Program-made: the position numbers and the translations under genes
Notes under the pieces: model-generated
Told to the model about the DNA's origin: nothing
Databases searched by the model: none
Seen by the model: the letters and a program-made list of their open reading frames with translations, nothing else
Part shown: positions 26,548 to 36,227 of the stretch, in pieces
How the letters are laid out: every line of letters starts with the position of its first letter
How positions within the stretch are numbered: position 1 is the stretch's first letter
DNA from: Bacteroidota bacterium
GTDB lineage: Bacteria > Bacteroidota > Rhodothermia > Balneolales > Balneolaceae
Length of the DNA: 58,159 nt
Direction of reading: 5' to 3'
Assembly: GCA_009909035.1 (NCBI GenBank)
Contig: JAAAOB010000153.1
Coordinates: 1-58,159, forward strand

Positions 26548-27134
26548 ATATATTAAACGAAATACATAGTCTGTTTGTGCTGCTTCTGGCCCTGTTTACA
26601 CTTGCAGCCACCTTTCTTGCTCTCTATTCTATAGCAAATGCCGTTAGGTTGCGAAATGTAAGAATCAGCTGGAATTCAGGGAAACTTGGGGGATACCCGC
26701 TATTTTCAACACTGTTTGTTCTCTCTTCAGTTGCAATTGTGATAGCCTCCTTTACCTACAATGTGGAGCAGTATTATTCGATTTTCGGATGTTACGCATG
26801 GATGGGGGTCAGCTGGTGGATCGCGAGCCACCTCGCCTCAAAAACGTATATTACGGATCACGGCATCGTAAAAAATATTAATGATCCATCCCAGACGATC
26901 GCCTGGCACCAAATTTGCGACTATGTTGAAAAGCCGAAGTCGCGCGGGTCTGATTACCTGTTTATGTATCAATCGCTTGATGATGGTGATGAATCGGACC
27001 GTTCACTTATACGCCTGGAGCTGTTTGTGCCGGATAAAAAGGTCCCTAACTTTGAAAAAATCGTGGCTCTTAAAGTGGGGAAATTCCTTTCGCCGGTATC
27101 CGATATACCGTTCGATATCAAAACATTAGAATAA
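26544..27134 (+). CDS. Membrane protein with PH-like C-terminal domain
   Basis: The 196-residue protein begins in an ATGA overlap with the Bat-like gene, which indicates translational coupling. Three hydrophobic helices (about 10-30, 53-70, 77-95) are followed by a soluble domain (about 98-190) with TYITDHGIVKNI and AWHQICDYVEKP. Its pattern of short strands and a final helix resembles bacterial PH-like domains such as those of DUF5673. The family is not known with certainty. Its place between a Bat-like protein and hflX gives no functional clue beyond membrane association. Confidence 0.65.
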   Translation: MNILNEIHSLFVLLLALFTLAATFLALYSIANAVRLRNVRISWNSGKLGGYPLFSTLFVLSSVAIVIASFTYNVEQYYSIFGCYAWMGVSWWIASHLASKTYITDHGIVKNINDPSQTIAWHQICDYVEKPKSRGSDYLFMYQSLDDGDESDRSLIRLELFVPDKKVPNFEKIVALKVGKFLSPVSDIPFDIKTLE

Positions 27135-27152
27135 CAATTTAATTTACCACAT

Positions 27153-28436
27153 TTGTTAGAAGACGTACGAAATCCTTCCATAACAAAAGAGAAGGCGATA
27201 CTTGTAGGTATTTATGGCCATGAGACCCCGAGATGGCTTGCAAAAGAATACCTTGAAGAGCTTGAACTGCTGGCTGACACAGCGGGTGCGGATACGGTGG
27301 AGAAAATACTTCAGAACAGGCCGCATCCCGATCCATCAACCTATGTTGGCAAAGGAAAGCTGAATCAGCTGAAAGCCCTGGTTGGGGAGAATGGATCGGA
27401 TGTATTGATTTTTGATGACGATCTGACAGCCACACAGGTGCGGAATATTGAGAAAACGGCTAATGTCAAAGTATTAGATCGAAGCGGATTAATCCTGGAT
27501 ATCTTTGCATCGCGAGCCAAAACCTCGGCTGCAAAAACCCAGGTTGAACTTGCCCAGCTTCAGTACCTGCTTCCCCGGCTGACCCGATTTTGGACTCACT
27601 TATCTCGTCAGAAGGGAGGGATTGGAACCAAAGGTCCCGGTGAAACACAGATTGAGACCGACCGCAGGCTTATCGGGGACCGGATATCCACGCTTAAGGA
27701 TAAACTTGAAAAACTCGATAAACAACGTACAACCCAGAGAAAAGGCCGTTCGGGTAATCCAAGAGTAGCACTGGTTGGATACACCAATGCCGGAAAATCC
27801 ACGCTGATGAATGCGTTGACGGATACAACTGTTTTGGCAGAAGACAGGCTGTTTGCCACACTCGATTCAACCGTGCGCCGGCTTGAGCTCGAAAATCATG
27901 ATGTGTTGCTCTCGGATACAGTCGGGTTTATCCGCAAGCTGCCGCACAATCTTATTGAAAGTTTTAAAAGCACGCTGGATGAGGTCAGAGAATCTGATGT
28001 GCTTCTGCATGTTGTTGATGCCTCGTCCAGGCTCATTGATGACTATATAGATGTGGTTAATTCAACACTCGAAGAGCTGGATGTAACCGGTTTTAAGAAA
28101 GTCATTGTATTTAATAAAATTGATAAAGTTGAGCCTGCACGCCTGATGGAGCTTAAAAAGGGATTTCCCGGGGCAATTTTTGTGTCGGCAGAGCGTGCAA
28201 TCGGCCTGGATAAGATGCAGCAGCAAATCCAGTTGTTGATTGAAGAGGATTATGAACCGTTCGCCTACACGGTGCCGATGGCGCATTACAAGGCGGTTGC
28301 ATTTTTACACGACGTTGCCGTAGTTGATAGTGAACATTTTGAGGGAAACAGCGTTACTATAGAAGGACGAATTACACAAGCCGATCGAAATCGATTTGAG
28401 TCGATGCTTGATGAACTGGAAACAGCAGTCTTATGA
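27153..28436 (+). CDS. hflX: GTPase HflX
   Basis: The 427-residue protein has the HflX-specific N-terminal domain (KAILVGIYG; YVGKGKLNQL; DRSGLILDIFASRA; GGIGTKGPGETQIETDRR), a coiled coil, and the GTPase domain with G1 GYTNAGKS, G2 region LFATLDST, G3 DTVGF, G4 NKID and G5 VSAE. HflX splits or rescues stalled 70S ribosomes, mainly under stress. The only start in reach is TTG 27153, directly before the conserved region; no ATG exists before residue 200. It lies 18 bases after the preceding gene and its stop lies just before the start of the CBS protein, so the genes probably form one operon. Confidence 0.95.
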   Translation: MLEDVRNPSITKEKAILVGIYGHETPRWLAKEYLEELELLADTAGADTVEKILQNRPHPDPSTYVGKGKLNQLKALVGENGSDVLIFDDDLTATQVRNIEKTANVKVLDRSGLILDIFASRAKTSAAKTQVELAQLQYLLPRLTRFWTHLSRQKGGIGTKGPGETQIETDRRLIGDRISTLKDKLEKLDKQRTTQRKGRSGNPRVALVGYTNAGKSTLMNALTDTTVLAEDRLFATLDSTVRRLELENHDVLLSDTVGFIRKLPHNLIESFKSTLDEVRESDVLLHVVDASSRLIDDYIDVVNSTLEELDVTGFKKVIVFNKIDKVEPARLMELKKGFPGAIFVSAERAIGLDKMQQQIQLLIEEDYEPFAYTVPMAHYKAVAFLHDVAVVDSEHFEGNSVTIEGRITQADRNRFESMLDELETAVL

Positions 28437-28446
28437 CCCATTTGCC

Positions 28447-29115
28447 ATGTTAGCCAACCAGATTTTAAACGATTCATTTACTCCGCTACTTTTATCGGAT
28501 AAGGCAAGTTCTGCCCTGGCCAAAATGGAGGCCTGGCAGACCGATAATATTCCGGTCATTGAGCAGGCCACCCGGAAAGTCATCGGACAGGTAACTCTTG
28601 AAATGCTCAGAGATCTTCCGGACGAGTCGGTTCAGCTTTCGGAATTTGAGCTGGAACGACCGATTTTTGCCTACGAAAACCAGCACCTTTTCGAAGTTGC
28701 CCGCCAAATGCTGTCCAACGAGGTCCGATTTATAGCCCTGGTTGACCAGGCGCAGGCCGTGACCGGGATCGTGGAGAAAAAGAGCCTGTTGGAAGCATTT
28801 TCGAAAATGCTGAATATCACCACAGAGGGCTCCGTCATCTCCGTCGATATCGATAAAGCGGACTACACGATCACCAAGCTCATCAATATCATTGAGACAG
28901 AAGGGGCGAAAGTGATGGGGCTTACGGTTGAGCAAATACCGGAATCAGATGCGACGATTCGGGTATCTATAAAACTCAATCTTCAGGACACATCCGCCGT
29001 AATATCATCCCTCAAGCGATACAATTATACCACTACATCCGAAAACAGGGAAGACTTATTCCAGGTCGATATGAGTTCTCGTGCAGACGAGCTGTTGCGT
29101 TACCTTGACTTGTGA
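28447..29115 (+). CDS. CBS-pair protein with C-terminal ACT-like domain
   Basis: I set the start at ATG 28447 (MLANQILND), ten bases after hflX; an earlier Met in frame lies inside hflX and adds residues without family character. The 222-residue protein has two CBS motifs (about 10-115: FTPLLLSDKASSALAKM, VIGQVTLEML, FIALVDQAQAVTGIVEK). An ACT-like region follows (about 135-210: VISVDIDKADYTITKLINIIE, GAKVMGLTVEQIP). The arrangement is like AcuB. CBS pairs bind adenine nucleotides and ACT domains bind small ligands, so it is probably an energy- or metabolite-responsive regulator. Its partner is unknown. Confidence 0.82.
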   Translation: MLANQILNDSFTPLLLSDKASSALAKMEAWQTDNIPVIEQATRKVIGQVTLEMLRDLPDESVQLSEFELERPIFAYENQHLFEVARQMLSNEVRFIALVDQAQAVTGIVEKKSLLEAFSKMLNITTEGSVISVDIDKADYTITKLINIIETEGAKVMGLTVEQIPESDATIRVSIKLNLQDTSAVISSLKRYNYTTTSENREDLFQVDMSSRADELLRYLDL

Positions 29116-29209
29116 ACAATAAATTTCCAGGAAGAATAGGAACAAAATTACGCAAGTTGGTATATTGAAAGCGGACAACATATTGTAAACTGGTCTTCAA
29201 CACTACTTC

Positions 29210-32197
29210 ATGAACCGCATCTCACGCTCTGTATTGAGGTTTTTTTCTCTAATTTTTCTGATTCTTCCCTCCCTTGTAATGGCTCAACACGAGGTCAGGT
29301 CCGGCAGCAATGACTTTCAGGCCGGCATCGACCTGTTTGAGAAAGGGTTGTATCCTGAAGCGGCAGAATATTTTGAACAAGCTCTGACCAATGAAGCTTC
29401 GGATGTAGAACTTGCGGCCTATTTTTATACCCGTTCAAATATCCGTCTTGATTCTCTTCAAACAGCGCTGCTTACCGATCAATACGTGTGGAACTATCCC
29501 CGGAGTCGCTACGCGTCGGTGCTTCTGAAAGAGGTTGCTGAAGAACACAGGCAGCGGGGGGAACTTGATCAAGCCATCAGCAGGATGCAGGAAGCGCTGA
29601 ACTATCCCCAATCGACCGAAAAGAAGTCGGAGCTCTACTATAACATTGCCGAGACAGCCGCAGAAAACGGCCAAAATGATTTGGCAAGGAGCACTTTTTT
29701 GGAGTTGTCAGATAATTTCAGGAGTTCAGAGTGGTCACCAAAAGCGCTTTATGCCCGGGGCCGGCTATTCCTTGAGGATGAAGATTATGAAGGGTCCTCC
29801 GAGGCGTTTGAACTCCTGCGCGAACGGCACCCGTTCGACCCGATGACACGCCGGGTGGGAACTGCTCTTGGGGAATCTTATTACCAGCAGCGGCGGTTTG
29901 CCGACGCTATAGAAGCACTTGAACGCGCACTCCCAACGCTTGATGATGCCAATCAATCCAAAGCGGTTTTCCTGATTGCCGAGAGCTATAACGCGCTGAA
30001 CGATTTTGAAAATGCCACCCGGTTCTACCGCCGGTATATCAACCGGTCTGAAAACGAGGAGCAGGCGCGCATCGCCCACTACGGACTGGGATGGGTATAC
30101 CACAAACAAGAGATTTACCACTGGGCGGCCGATGCATTCGGAAATGCGGCGATTGGAAATGACGATATCGCCCGGAAAGGACTCTATTACAAGGCAGTGA
30201 ACAACAAACTTGCCGGGCGATATCAACCCGCACTGGATGCTTTCAGGGAGTTTGGAAACCGTTTTGCCGGAGGGGTATTTTTTGAACAGGCGTACTACGA
30301 ATGGGCTGTTTCAGCTTTTGAAGTCGGTTTTTACGGGGAAGCGATCGAAGCCTTGCTGCCGCTGGCCAGAAATGTTGAGCAGCTTGAAAACCCTGGAAAA
30401 GTGCTTACGTTTTTGGGGGAAGTCTATTTTGCCAATTCAGAATATACACGCGCACTGGAAACGTTCGAGTTGGCCAGTGAACGTACGGATCTTGACGAGG
30501 CACTGAAGCGGCAGGCGCATTCCCAGATTGCATGGGTGCGATACAGCAACCAGGCGTACCCGCAAGCACAGCCGGAGTTTGAGGAAGTATACAACCAGTG
30601 GCCGGATAGCGAGCTGGGCGGAGAAGCTCTCTTCTGGAGTGCCGATTCCCATTTTCAAAATCAGAATTATGGGCCGGCAGCTCAGCAATATGACCGCTTT
30701 ATCCGGGAAAATCCAAACCATGAGCTCATCGGCGCGGCAAAGTACGCTCTTGGGTGGGCATACTTCAAGATGGGGGATTATGAAAATGCCACCGGCCCGC
30801 TCATCGATTTTCTTGAAAACTATGATCCGCCCTCCATCGCCCTGTTCCCGTATGATACCGATACGCAGCTACGCATCGGGGACGCCTTTTACGCACAGGG
30901 TAACTACCAGCAGGCCCTTGAGTTTTACAAGCAGACGATTGGCGCAGAACCCGGTGGCGATTACGCCATGTTCCAGGTGGCGAACAGCTACTACCGAATG
31001 AACAGAAATTTTGATGCTGTGACGGAATTCCGGCGGATGCTCCGAATCTATCCCTTCAGCAGCCTCCGCGAGCAGGCACAGTACAACGTGGCCTATATCT
31101 ACCTGAATACCGGAAACTACGACCAGGCAGTGGAGGAGTTTGAAACAGTCATTAACCGGTTTCCGGACACAGAATGGGCGGCAAGGGCTCAATATAACAT
31201 CGGGGATGCGTTCTATAATGCCGGCGAATATGAGCAGGCCATAGAAGAGTACAGGCGCGTTCTGGAAGGATATCCCGGCAGCAGCTACATTTTAGAGGCG
31301 GTAAATGGAATACAGTTTGCCCAGTTATCAGCCGGTAGGGAAGATGAAAGCACAGATGTACTGGAAGAATTCCTGGATGAAAATCCCACGTCAGGCACGG
31401 CCGACCGCCTTCGATTTCGGCAGGCCGAAAATACGCTCCAATCCGGCGACTATGAGGGAGCCGTTGCCGAGTTCCGCCAATACCTGCGAATTACGAACGA
31501 TGAGCAGATGATGCCGGAGGCCTACTTTAATCTTGCGGATGCCTATCAGCGAATGGAGCAATTCGATCAGGCGGCCGAAGCGTACCGGACAATTATTGAT
31601 GATTTTCCGGAATCGGATCGCGCGGCACCATCCCATGCAGAACTGGGGCAAATTCTGCTCGAAAATGAAGAGTACACGGAAGCCTTGTCGATCTATGAAA
31701 AGCTTGCCGGGCTTGACGCTAATTTCCAGCAAGAGGCGTACCTCGGAATGGGGCGCGCAAGCTTAGCCCTTGGAGATATCACTGCCGCCCGACAACAGTT
31801 TGAGCGCGTCTTGTCACTGAATGAGGGAAATGACGCCGCCAGAGCCGGACTGGGAAAAGTTCTGCTTGAAGATGGACGGGTTGAGGAGGCCCGCCGGTTC
31901 TTTTCGATGGTGTCCGACAATAACTCAACCGCTGTGGGGGCTGAATCACAGTATTTAATCGGCGTTTCGTATCTTGAAGCCGGAGACCGGGAACGTGCAC
32001 TCGAGGAGTTTTCAAAAGTACAGGTACTGTATGAGGCTTACGACAGCTGGGTAGCCGAGGCACAGTATAAAACGGCCGAAATTTACATCCGGGAAGGCCG
32101 CCGCGGAGATGCGCGGTCTCTTTTGAACTCTATTGTTGATACATATCCGGGCACCGCAGGTGCAGAAAAAGCACAACAGCTGCTCGACCAAAATTAA
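29210..32197 (+). CDS. Exported tetratricopeptide-repeat protein
   Basis: The 995-residue protein has a signal peptide (cleavage after LVMAQ, about residue 26) and then an almost unbroken chain of TPR helices to the end. Repeats such as GNYDQAVEEFETVINRFP, GEYEQAIEEYRRVLEGYP and MEQFDQAAEAYRTIIDDFP show the canonical W/L/G/Y/A/F/A/P spacing. About 25 repeats fit the length. Such periplasmic TPR solenoids act as scaffolds for outer-membrane assembly, motility or polysaccharide export; this one has no extra domain that would decide. aroA follows after six bases, but the metabolic link is probably only operonic. Confidence 0.88.
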   Translation: MNRISRSVLRFFSLIFLILPSLVMAQHEVRSGSNDFQAGIDLFEKGLYPEAAEYFEQALTNEASDVELAAYFYTRSNIRLDSLQTALLTDQYVWNYPRSRYASVLLKEVAEEHRQRGELDQAISRMQEALNYPQSTEKKSELYYNIAETAAENGQNDLARSTFLELSDNFRSSEWSPKALYARGRLFLEDEDYEGSSEAFELLRERHPFDPMTRRVGTALGESYYQQRRFADAIEALERALPTLDDANQSKAVFLIAESYNALNDFENATRFYRRYINRSENEEQARIAHYGLGWVYHKQEIYHWAADAFGNAAIGNDDIARKGLYYKAVNNKLAGRYQPALDAFREFGNRFAGGVFFEQAYYEWAVSAFEVGFYGEAIEALLPLARNVEQLENPGKVLTFLGEVYFANSEYTRALETFELASERTDLDEALKRQAHSQIAWVRYSNQAYPQAQPEFEEVYNQWPDSELGGEALFWSADSHFQNQNYGPAAQQYDRFIRENPNHELIGAAKYALGWAYFKMGDYENATGPLIDFLENYDPPSIALFPYDTDTQLRIGDAFYAQGNYQQALEFYKQTIGAEPGGDYAMFQVANSYYRMNRNFDAVTEFRRMLRIYPFSSLREQAQYNVAYIYLNTGNYDQAVEEFETVINRFPDTEWAARAQYNIGDAFYNAGEYEQAIEEYRRVLEGYPGSSYILEAVNGIQFAQLSAGREDESTDVLEEFLDENPTSGTADRLRFRQAENTLQSGDYEGAVAEFRQYLRITNDEQMMPEAYFNLADAYQRMEQFDQAAEAYRTIIDDFPESDRAAPSHAELGQILLENEEYTEALSIYEKLAGLDANFQQEAYLGMGRASLALGDITAARQQFERVLSLNEGNDAARAGLGKVLLEDGRVEEARRFFSMVSDNNSTAVGAESQYLIGVSYLEAGDRERALEEFSKVQVLYEAYDSWVAEAQYKTAEIYIREGRRGDARSLLNSIVDTYPGTAGAEKAQQLLDQN

Positions 32198-32203
32198 TGT
32201 TTT

Positions 32204-33493
32204 ATGATTGAAACCGTACGACCCGCCTCCGGCCTTAAAGGAACAATTGAGCTTCCGGCCGATAAATCGATCTCTCACCGCTCGGCACTTTTTGCGGCTC
32301 TTTCCGATCAAAAAAGTACGATTCTGAACTACTCTCCGGCGGCAGATCCGGCCAGTACTCTTTCATGTCTCCGGCAGCTTGGGGTAGAGGTGAACCGCAA
32401 CGACAACCGGGTGACGGTACATGGTGCAGGCCGAACCGGTTTACAACAACCCGCTGAACCGCTGGACTGCGGGAATTCGGGAACAACCATGCGCCTGCTT
32501 ACGGGTATTGTTGCCGGGGCCGGTTTAGACGCTGAATTAACCGGGGATGACTCCTTACGTGGCAGAACAATGAAACGTATTATCGATCCGCTGCGATCTA
32601 TGGGAGCCAATATATCTGCACGAGACGGAGAATATGCGCCGCTCAGAGTGGGGACACATAATGGCATAAAGCCCATTCGCTTTCCGCTTCCTATTCCAAG
32701 CGCACAGCTAAAATCGTGCGTACTGCTTGCCGGGCTCTTCGGTAAATCTCCGACCGAAGTTGTGGAGCAGATCCCCAGCCGGGATCACACAGAACGCCTC
32801 TTGAACCTGGAAACGGAGGAGTATGGACAGGGTAAAATTATACAGAGCAGTCTGCAGGATGTCATCCCTCCTCAAAATTACACCGTTCCCGGCGACTTTT
32901 CTGCCGCGGCGTTTTGGCTCGTGGGTGCGGCAGTGCAGCAGGGTAGTATGATCCATTTGAAGAATGTGGGGATGAATCCCAGCCGCACCGGGATTCTGCA
33001 TATTTTGTATCAGATGGGCGCTGATATCAACATATCCAACGAGCGCATGCAGGGTCGCGAGCCTGTGGCCGATATGGCCGTCTCCGCCTCAAGCCTGAAG
33101 GCGATCGACCTTGATCCCGCGCTGATCCCAAACTGCATCGACGAACTTCCGATTTTGATGGTGGCCTTCTGTTTTGCCGATGGACGATCAACCATCACGG
33201 GGGCGGGAGAGCTCCGGCATAAAGAGACCGACCGGCTTGCGGCTATGTACGAAATTTTGACAAACGCCGGAGCTGATGCCACACTCAGGGAAGATGGAAT
33301 CGAGATCAACGGAGATCCGGGCTTTACTCCCGAGCCGGCCGAGCACAACACCTACCACGATCATCGAATGGCTATGGCAGCAGCCATACTCTCCAGCTGT
33401 TCCGCCGAACCTTCAGTTGTTCTGGATGCGGAATGCACCTCCATATCTTATCCCGGCTTCTGGGCCGACCTTGAAAAGGTGTCTGTTTACTGA
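32204..33493 (+). CDS. aroA: 3-phosphoshikimate 1-carboxyvinyltransferase (EPSP synthase)
   Basis: The 429-residue enzyme joins shikimate-3-phosphate and PEP in aromatic amino-acid synthesis. Signatures: the substrate-binding KSISHRS near the start (about 20-26), LDCGNSGTTMRLL (about 88-100), QLKSCVLLAG, DHTERLL, and the closing ELRHKETDRL, where the Glu/Lys/Arg residues contact substrate. Length and layout are standard. It starts six bases after the TPR gene. Sequence at the PEP site reads GNSGTTMR, as in many bacterial enzymes outside the enterobacteria. Confidence 0.96.
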   Translation: MIETVRPASGLKGTIELPADKSISHRSALFAALSDQKSTILNYSPAADPASTLSCLRQLGVEVNRNDNRVTVHGAGRTGLQQPAEPLDCGNSGTTMRLLTGIVAGAGLDAELTGDDSLRGRTMKRIIDPLRSMGANISARDGEYAPLRVGTHNGIKPIRFPLPIPSAQLKSCVLLAGLFGKSPTEVVEQIPSRDHTERLLNLETEEYGQGKIIQSSLQDVIPPQNYTVPGDFSAAAFWLVGAAVQQGSMIHLKNVGMNPSRTGILHILYQMGADINISNERMQGREPVADMAVSASSLKAIDLDPALIPNCIDELPILMVAFCFADGRSTITGAGELRHKETDRLAAMYEILTNAGADATLREDGIEINGDPGFTPEPAEHNTYHDHRMAMAAAILSSCSAEPSVVLDAECTSISYPGFWADLEKVSVY

Positions 33494-33647
33494 CCCAATC
33501 CTGCCGAAGCTGGCGGACTTACAGTACGTCAAACTGGCAACGCCGGTGCTGCACCTATCGATCTATGTCAATACGTCAGTGGGATCAAGAGATGTATTGT
33601 ATTGGCATTGCGGTTGCTCATGTAATAGGGAACTAAGAATAAAACTT

Positions 33648-34073
33648 ATGAGTAACTTAAAAATCGATATTGAAAAACAGCTCACATCGCTCGGCCGTGA
33701 GATCCAGCAATTTGTGGAACGACTGACGCCGATGGATGATGATCGTGATTTTTCTCCCGCATGCGATATCGTTGAAAGCGATCGGCAGTTCACCATCATG
33801 GCTGATCTGCCCGGCATGGAAAAAGAACAGGTGACGGTGACGATGAAAGATCGCGTGCTGAAAATAGAAGGAACACGCGAGCTTTATCTTGAGGAAGATG
33901 AACAGTTAAAGCGGGAGGAGAGAGCACAGGGTTCATTTATCCGATCTTTTTCAATCCCTGACCACGCAGATGCATCAACGATCAATGCAGCATTTAAAAA
34001 TGGCGTGCTGACAATACGAATTGATAAGAAAGGAAGCGGAGATTCTGAGGCGGACTCCATTCCAATTAATTAA
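33648..34073 (+). CDS. Small heat-shock protein, Hsp20 family
   Basis: I choose ATG 33648, since the frame upstream overlaps aroA and has no chaperone character. The 141-residue protein has a short N-terminal arm and the alpha-crystallin domain (about 38-130) with ACDIVESDRQFTIMADLPGM, VLKIEGTREL, and the conserved FKNGVLTIRI motif. The domain is followed by a short tail ending in IPIN, an I-x-I-type C-terminal motif that docks in oligomers. It is an ATP-independent holdase. It precedes dnaK by 38 bases, which suggests co-transcription of holdase and foldase. Confidence 0.93.
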   Translation: MSNLKIDIEKQLTSLGREIQQFVERLTPMDDDRDFSPACDIVESDRQFTIMADLPGMEKEQVTVTMKDRVLKIEGTRELYLEEDEQLKREERAQGSFIRSFSIPDHADASTINAAFKNGVLTIRIDKKGSGDSEADSIPIN

Positions 34074-34111
34074 AAGAACATTTATAACAAGTAAACAGAC
34101 AAGGTAATATT

Positions 34112-36052
34112 ATGGGTAAGATTATAGGTATTGACTTAGGAACAACCAATTCATGCGTTTCCGTTATGGAAGGCAGCGAACCGGTTGTCATTCAAAACTC
34201 CGAGGGTGGCCGTACAACGCCATCTGTGGTAGCATTTTCTAAAGATGGAGAGAGGCTCGTTGGAGCGCCTGCGAAACGTCAGGCCATCACAAATCCGGAA
34301 AAAACGGTCTCCTCTATTAAACGCTTTATGGGGCGCATGTTTGATGAGGTGAAAGAGGAGAGCAGCCAGGCATCCTACAACGTTGTGAAAGGGGATGATG
34401 GTACGGCTCGCGTAAAAATTGAGGATCGCCTCTACGCCCCGCAGGAAATTTCGGCCATGGTTCTGCAAAAAATGAAGCAGACAGCTGAAGAGTACCTGGG
34501 CGAAAAAGTAACAGAAGCTGTTGTGACGGTTCCTGCTTACTTTAACGATGCGCAGCGAAAAGCGACGCAAGAAGCCGGTAAAATCGCCGGACTTGAGATT
34601 AAACGGATTATCAACGAGCCAACGGCAGCATCGCTTGCATACGGGCTTGATAAGAAAGATACCGATCAAACGATTGTTGTATACGACCTTGGAGGCGGTA
34701 CGTTCGACGTATCAATCCTTGAACTTGGCGACGGTGTCTTTGAAGTGAAGTCCACATTTGGCGACACCCACCTCGGTGGTGATGACTTTGACCAACGCCT
34801 GATCAAATTCCTGGCCGAAGAGTTCAAAAAAGATGAGGGCATTGACCTGCGGAAAGATCCGATGGCGATGCAGCGGCTGAAAGATGCGGCTGAGAAAGCC
34901 AAGATTGAGCTCTCAAGCTCACAGAAAACCAACGTGAACCTGCCATTTATTACGGCAACCGACGCCGGACCAAAACACCTGAACATCGACATCACAAGAG
35001 CGAAGTTTGAACAGCTTGTGGACGATCTTGTTCAGAAAACCATTGGGCCGTGCGAAAAAGCATTGAAAGATGCCGGCCTGAAGAAGGGTGAAGTTGACCA
35101 GGTGATACTTGTAGGTGGTTCCACGCGGATCCCTAAAATCCAGGAAGTTGTGAAAGATTTCTTTGGAAAAGATCCAAGTAAAGGTGTGAACCCGGATGAA
35201 GTTGTAGCCGTTGGAGCTGCAATCCAGGGTGGCGTACTGACCGGAGATGTGGATGATGTTGTACTTCTCGACGTCACGCCTCTCACGCTGGGTATTGAGA
35301 CCCTCGGTGGCGTCATGACCAAATTGATTGAAGGCAACACTACCATTCCAACCAGCAAGAAGGAGACCTTCTCAACGGCCGCTGATAATCAAAGCAGCGT
35401 GGAGATCCATGTTCTGCAGGGTGAGCGTGCCAAAGCACAGGACAACCGAACGCTCGGCCGATTCCATCTCGATGGTATTCCGCCGGCACCTCGGGGCGTC
35501 CCGCAAATTGAAGTCACCTTCGATATCGATGCCAACGGCGTGCTGAACGTAAGCGCCAAAGATAAAGGCACCGGTAAAGAGCAGAGCATCCGCATTGAAC
35601 AGAGCTCCGGACTCACCGAGGAGGAGGTTGAAAAAATGCAGCAGGCTGCCGAAGAGCACGCGGAAGAAGACAAGAAAGTTCGCGAGCGAATCGAAACGCT
35701 GAACAAAGCCGATTCACTGCTCTTCTCCACCAAGAAGCAGCTTGATGAAAACAAAGAGAAGATTTCCGAAGAGAATCAGACCAAGATTCAGGATGCACTC
35801 GATAAGCTCGAAAAACTCCACAAAGAAGAGAAAGTGGACGAAATTGAGCCCGCGATTGAAGAACTCAATAACGCATGGGCCGCCGCTTCGCAAGAGATCT
35901 ATCAAGCCGCTGCCAATGAGCAGCAGGCCGGCGCGGAAGGCGCAGCAGAAGCGGGTGCTCAAGATGACGCAGCGGAAGCTGAAAGCAGCGAAGCAGACGA
36001 TGCTGTAGACGCCGACTTCGAAGTGGTAGACGACGAAGACGAGAAGAAGTAA
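34112..36052 (+). CDS. dnaK: Molecular chaperone DnaK (Hsp70)
   Basis: The 646-residue protein has all Hsp70 signatures: [13 protein letters not shown] at the N-terminus, [15 protein letters not shown], and [13 protein letters not shown] in the nucleotide-binding domain. The substrate-binding domain is complete ([32 protein letters not shown]). The lid and the acidic tail end in EDEKK. grpE and dnaJ are not next to it. No CIRCE element (TTAGCACTC-N9-GAGTGCTAA) is visible in the 38 bases before it or between aroA and hsp20, so control by HrcA is not supported here. The following hairpin terminates the unit. Confidence 0.97.
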   Translation: MGKIIGIDLGTTNSCVSVMEGSEPVVIQNSEGGRTTPSVVAFSKDGERLVGAPAKRQAITNPEKTVSSIKRFMGRMFDEVKEESSQASYNVVKGDDGTARVKIEDRLYAPQEISAMVLQKMKQTAEEYLGEKVTEAVVTVPAYFNDAQRKATQEAGKIAGLEIKRIINEPTAASLAYGLDKKDTDQTIVVYDLGGGTFDVSILELGDGVFEVKSTFGDTHLGGDDFDQRLIKFLAEEFKKDEGIDLRKDPMAMQRLKDAAEKAKIELSSSQKTNVNLPFITATDAGPKHLNIDITRAKFEQLVDDLVQKTIGPCEKALKDAGLKKGEVDQVILVGGSTRIPKIQEVVKDFFGKDPSKGVNPDEVVAVGAAIQGGVLTGDVDDVVLLDVTPLTLGIETLGGVMTKLIEGNTTIPTSKKETFSTAADNQSSVEIHVLQGERAKAQDNRTLGRFHLDGIPPAPRGVPQIEVTFDIDANGVLNVSAKDKGTGKEQSIRIEQSSGLTEEEVEKMQQAAEEHAEEDKKVRERIETLNKADSLLFSTKKQLDENKEKISEENQTKIQDALDKLEKLHKEEKVDEIEPAIEELNNAWAAASQEIYQAAANEQQAGAEGAAEAGAQDDAAEAESSEADDAVDADFEVVDDEDEKK

Positions 36053-36098
36053 TCTAAAATTACATGTTCCGGTCATCCCGGAATAAGAAGTAAATGTT

Positions 36099-36130
36099 AA
36101 GCCTCATCGGGTAACCGGTGGGGCTTTTTT
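36099..36130 (+). terminator. Rho-independent terminator after dnaK
   Basis: A 12-bp stem (AAGCCTCATCGG with CCGGTGGGGCTT, two G-T pairs) closes a GTAA loop. T residues follow the stem (TTTTTT at 36125-36130). Confidence 0.88.
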
Positions 36131-36227
36131 ATTGCTTAATGCAATCTTCTATGATTACAATGAGGCAGGACATGAACATTCCCACAGAAATGCTTTCCCG
36201 AATAAATAACAAATCATCACACTTACA

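Noticed and set aside
34074..34111. Search for a CIRCE heat-shock operator before dnaK and hsp20
   Set aside because: No TTAGCACTC/GAGTGCTAA inverted repeat is visible here or in 33494-33647.
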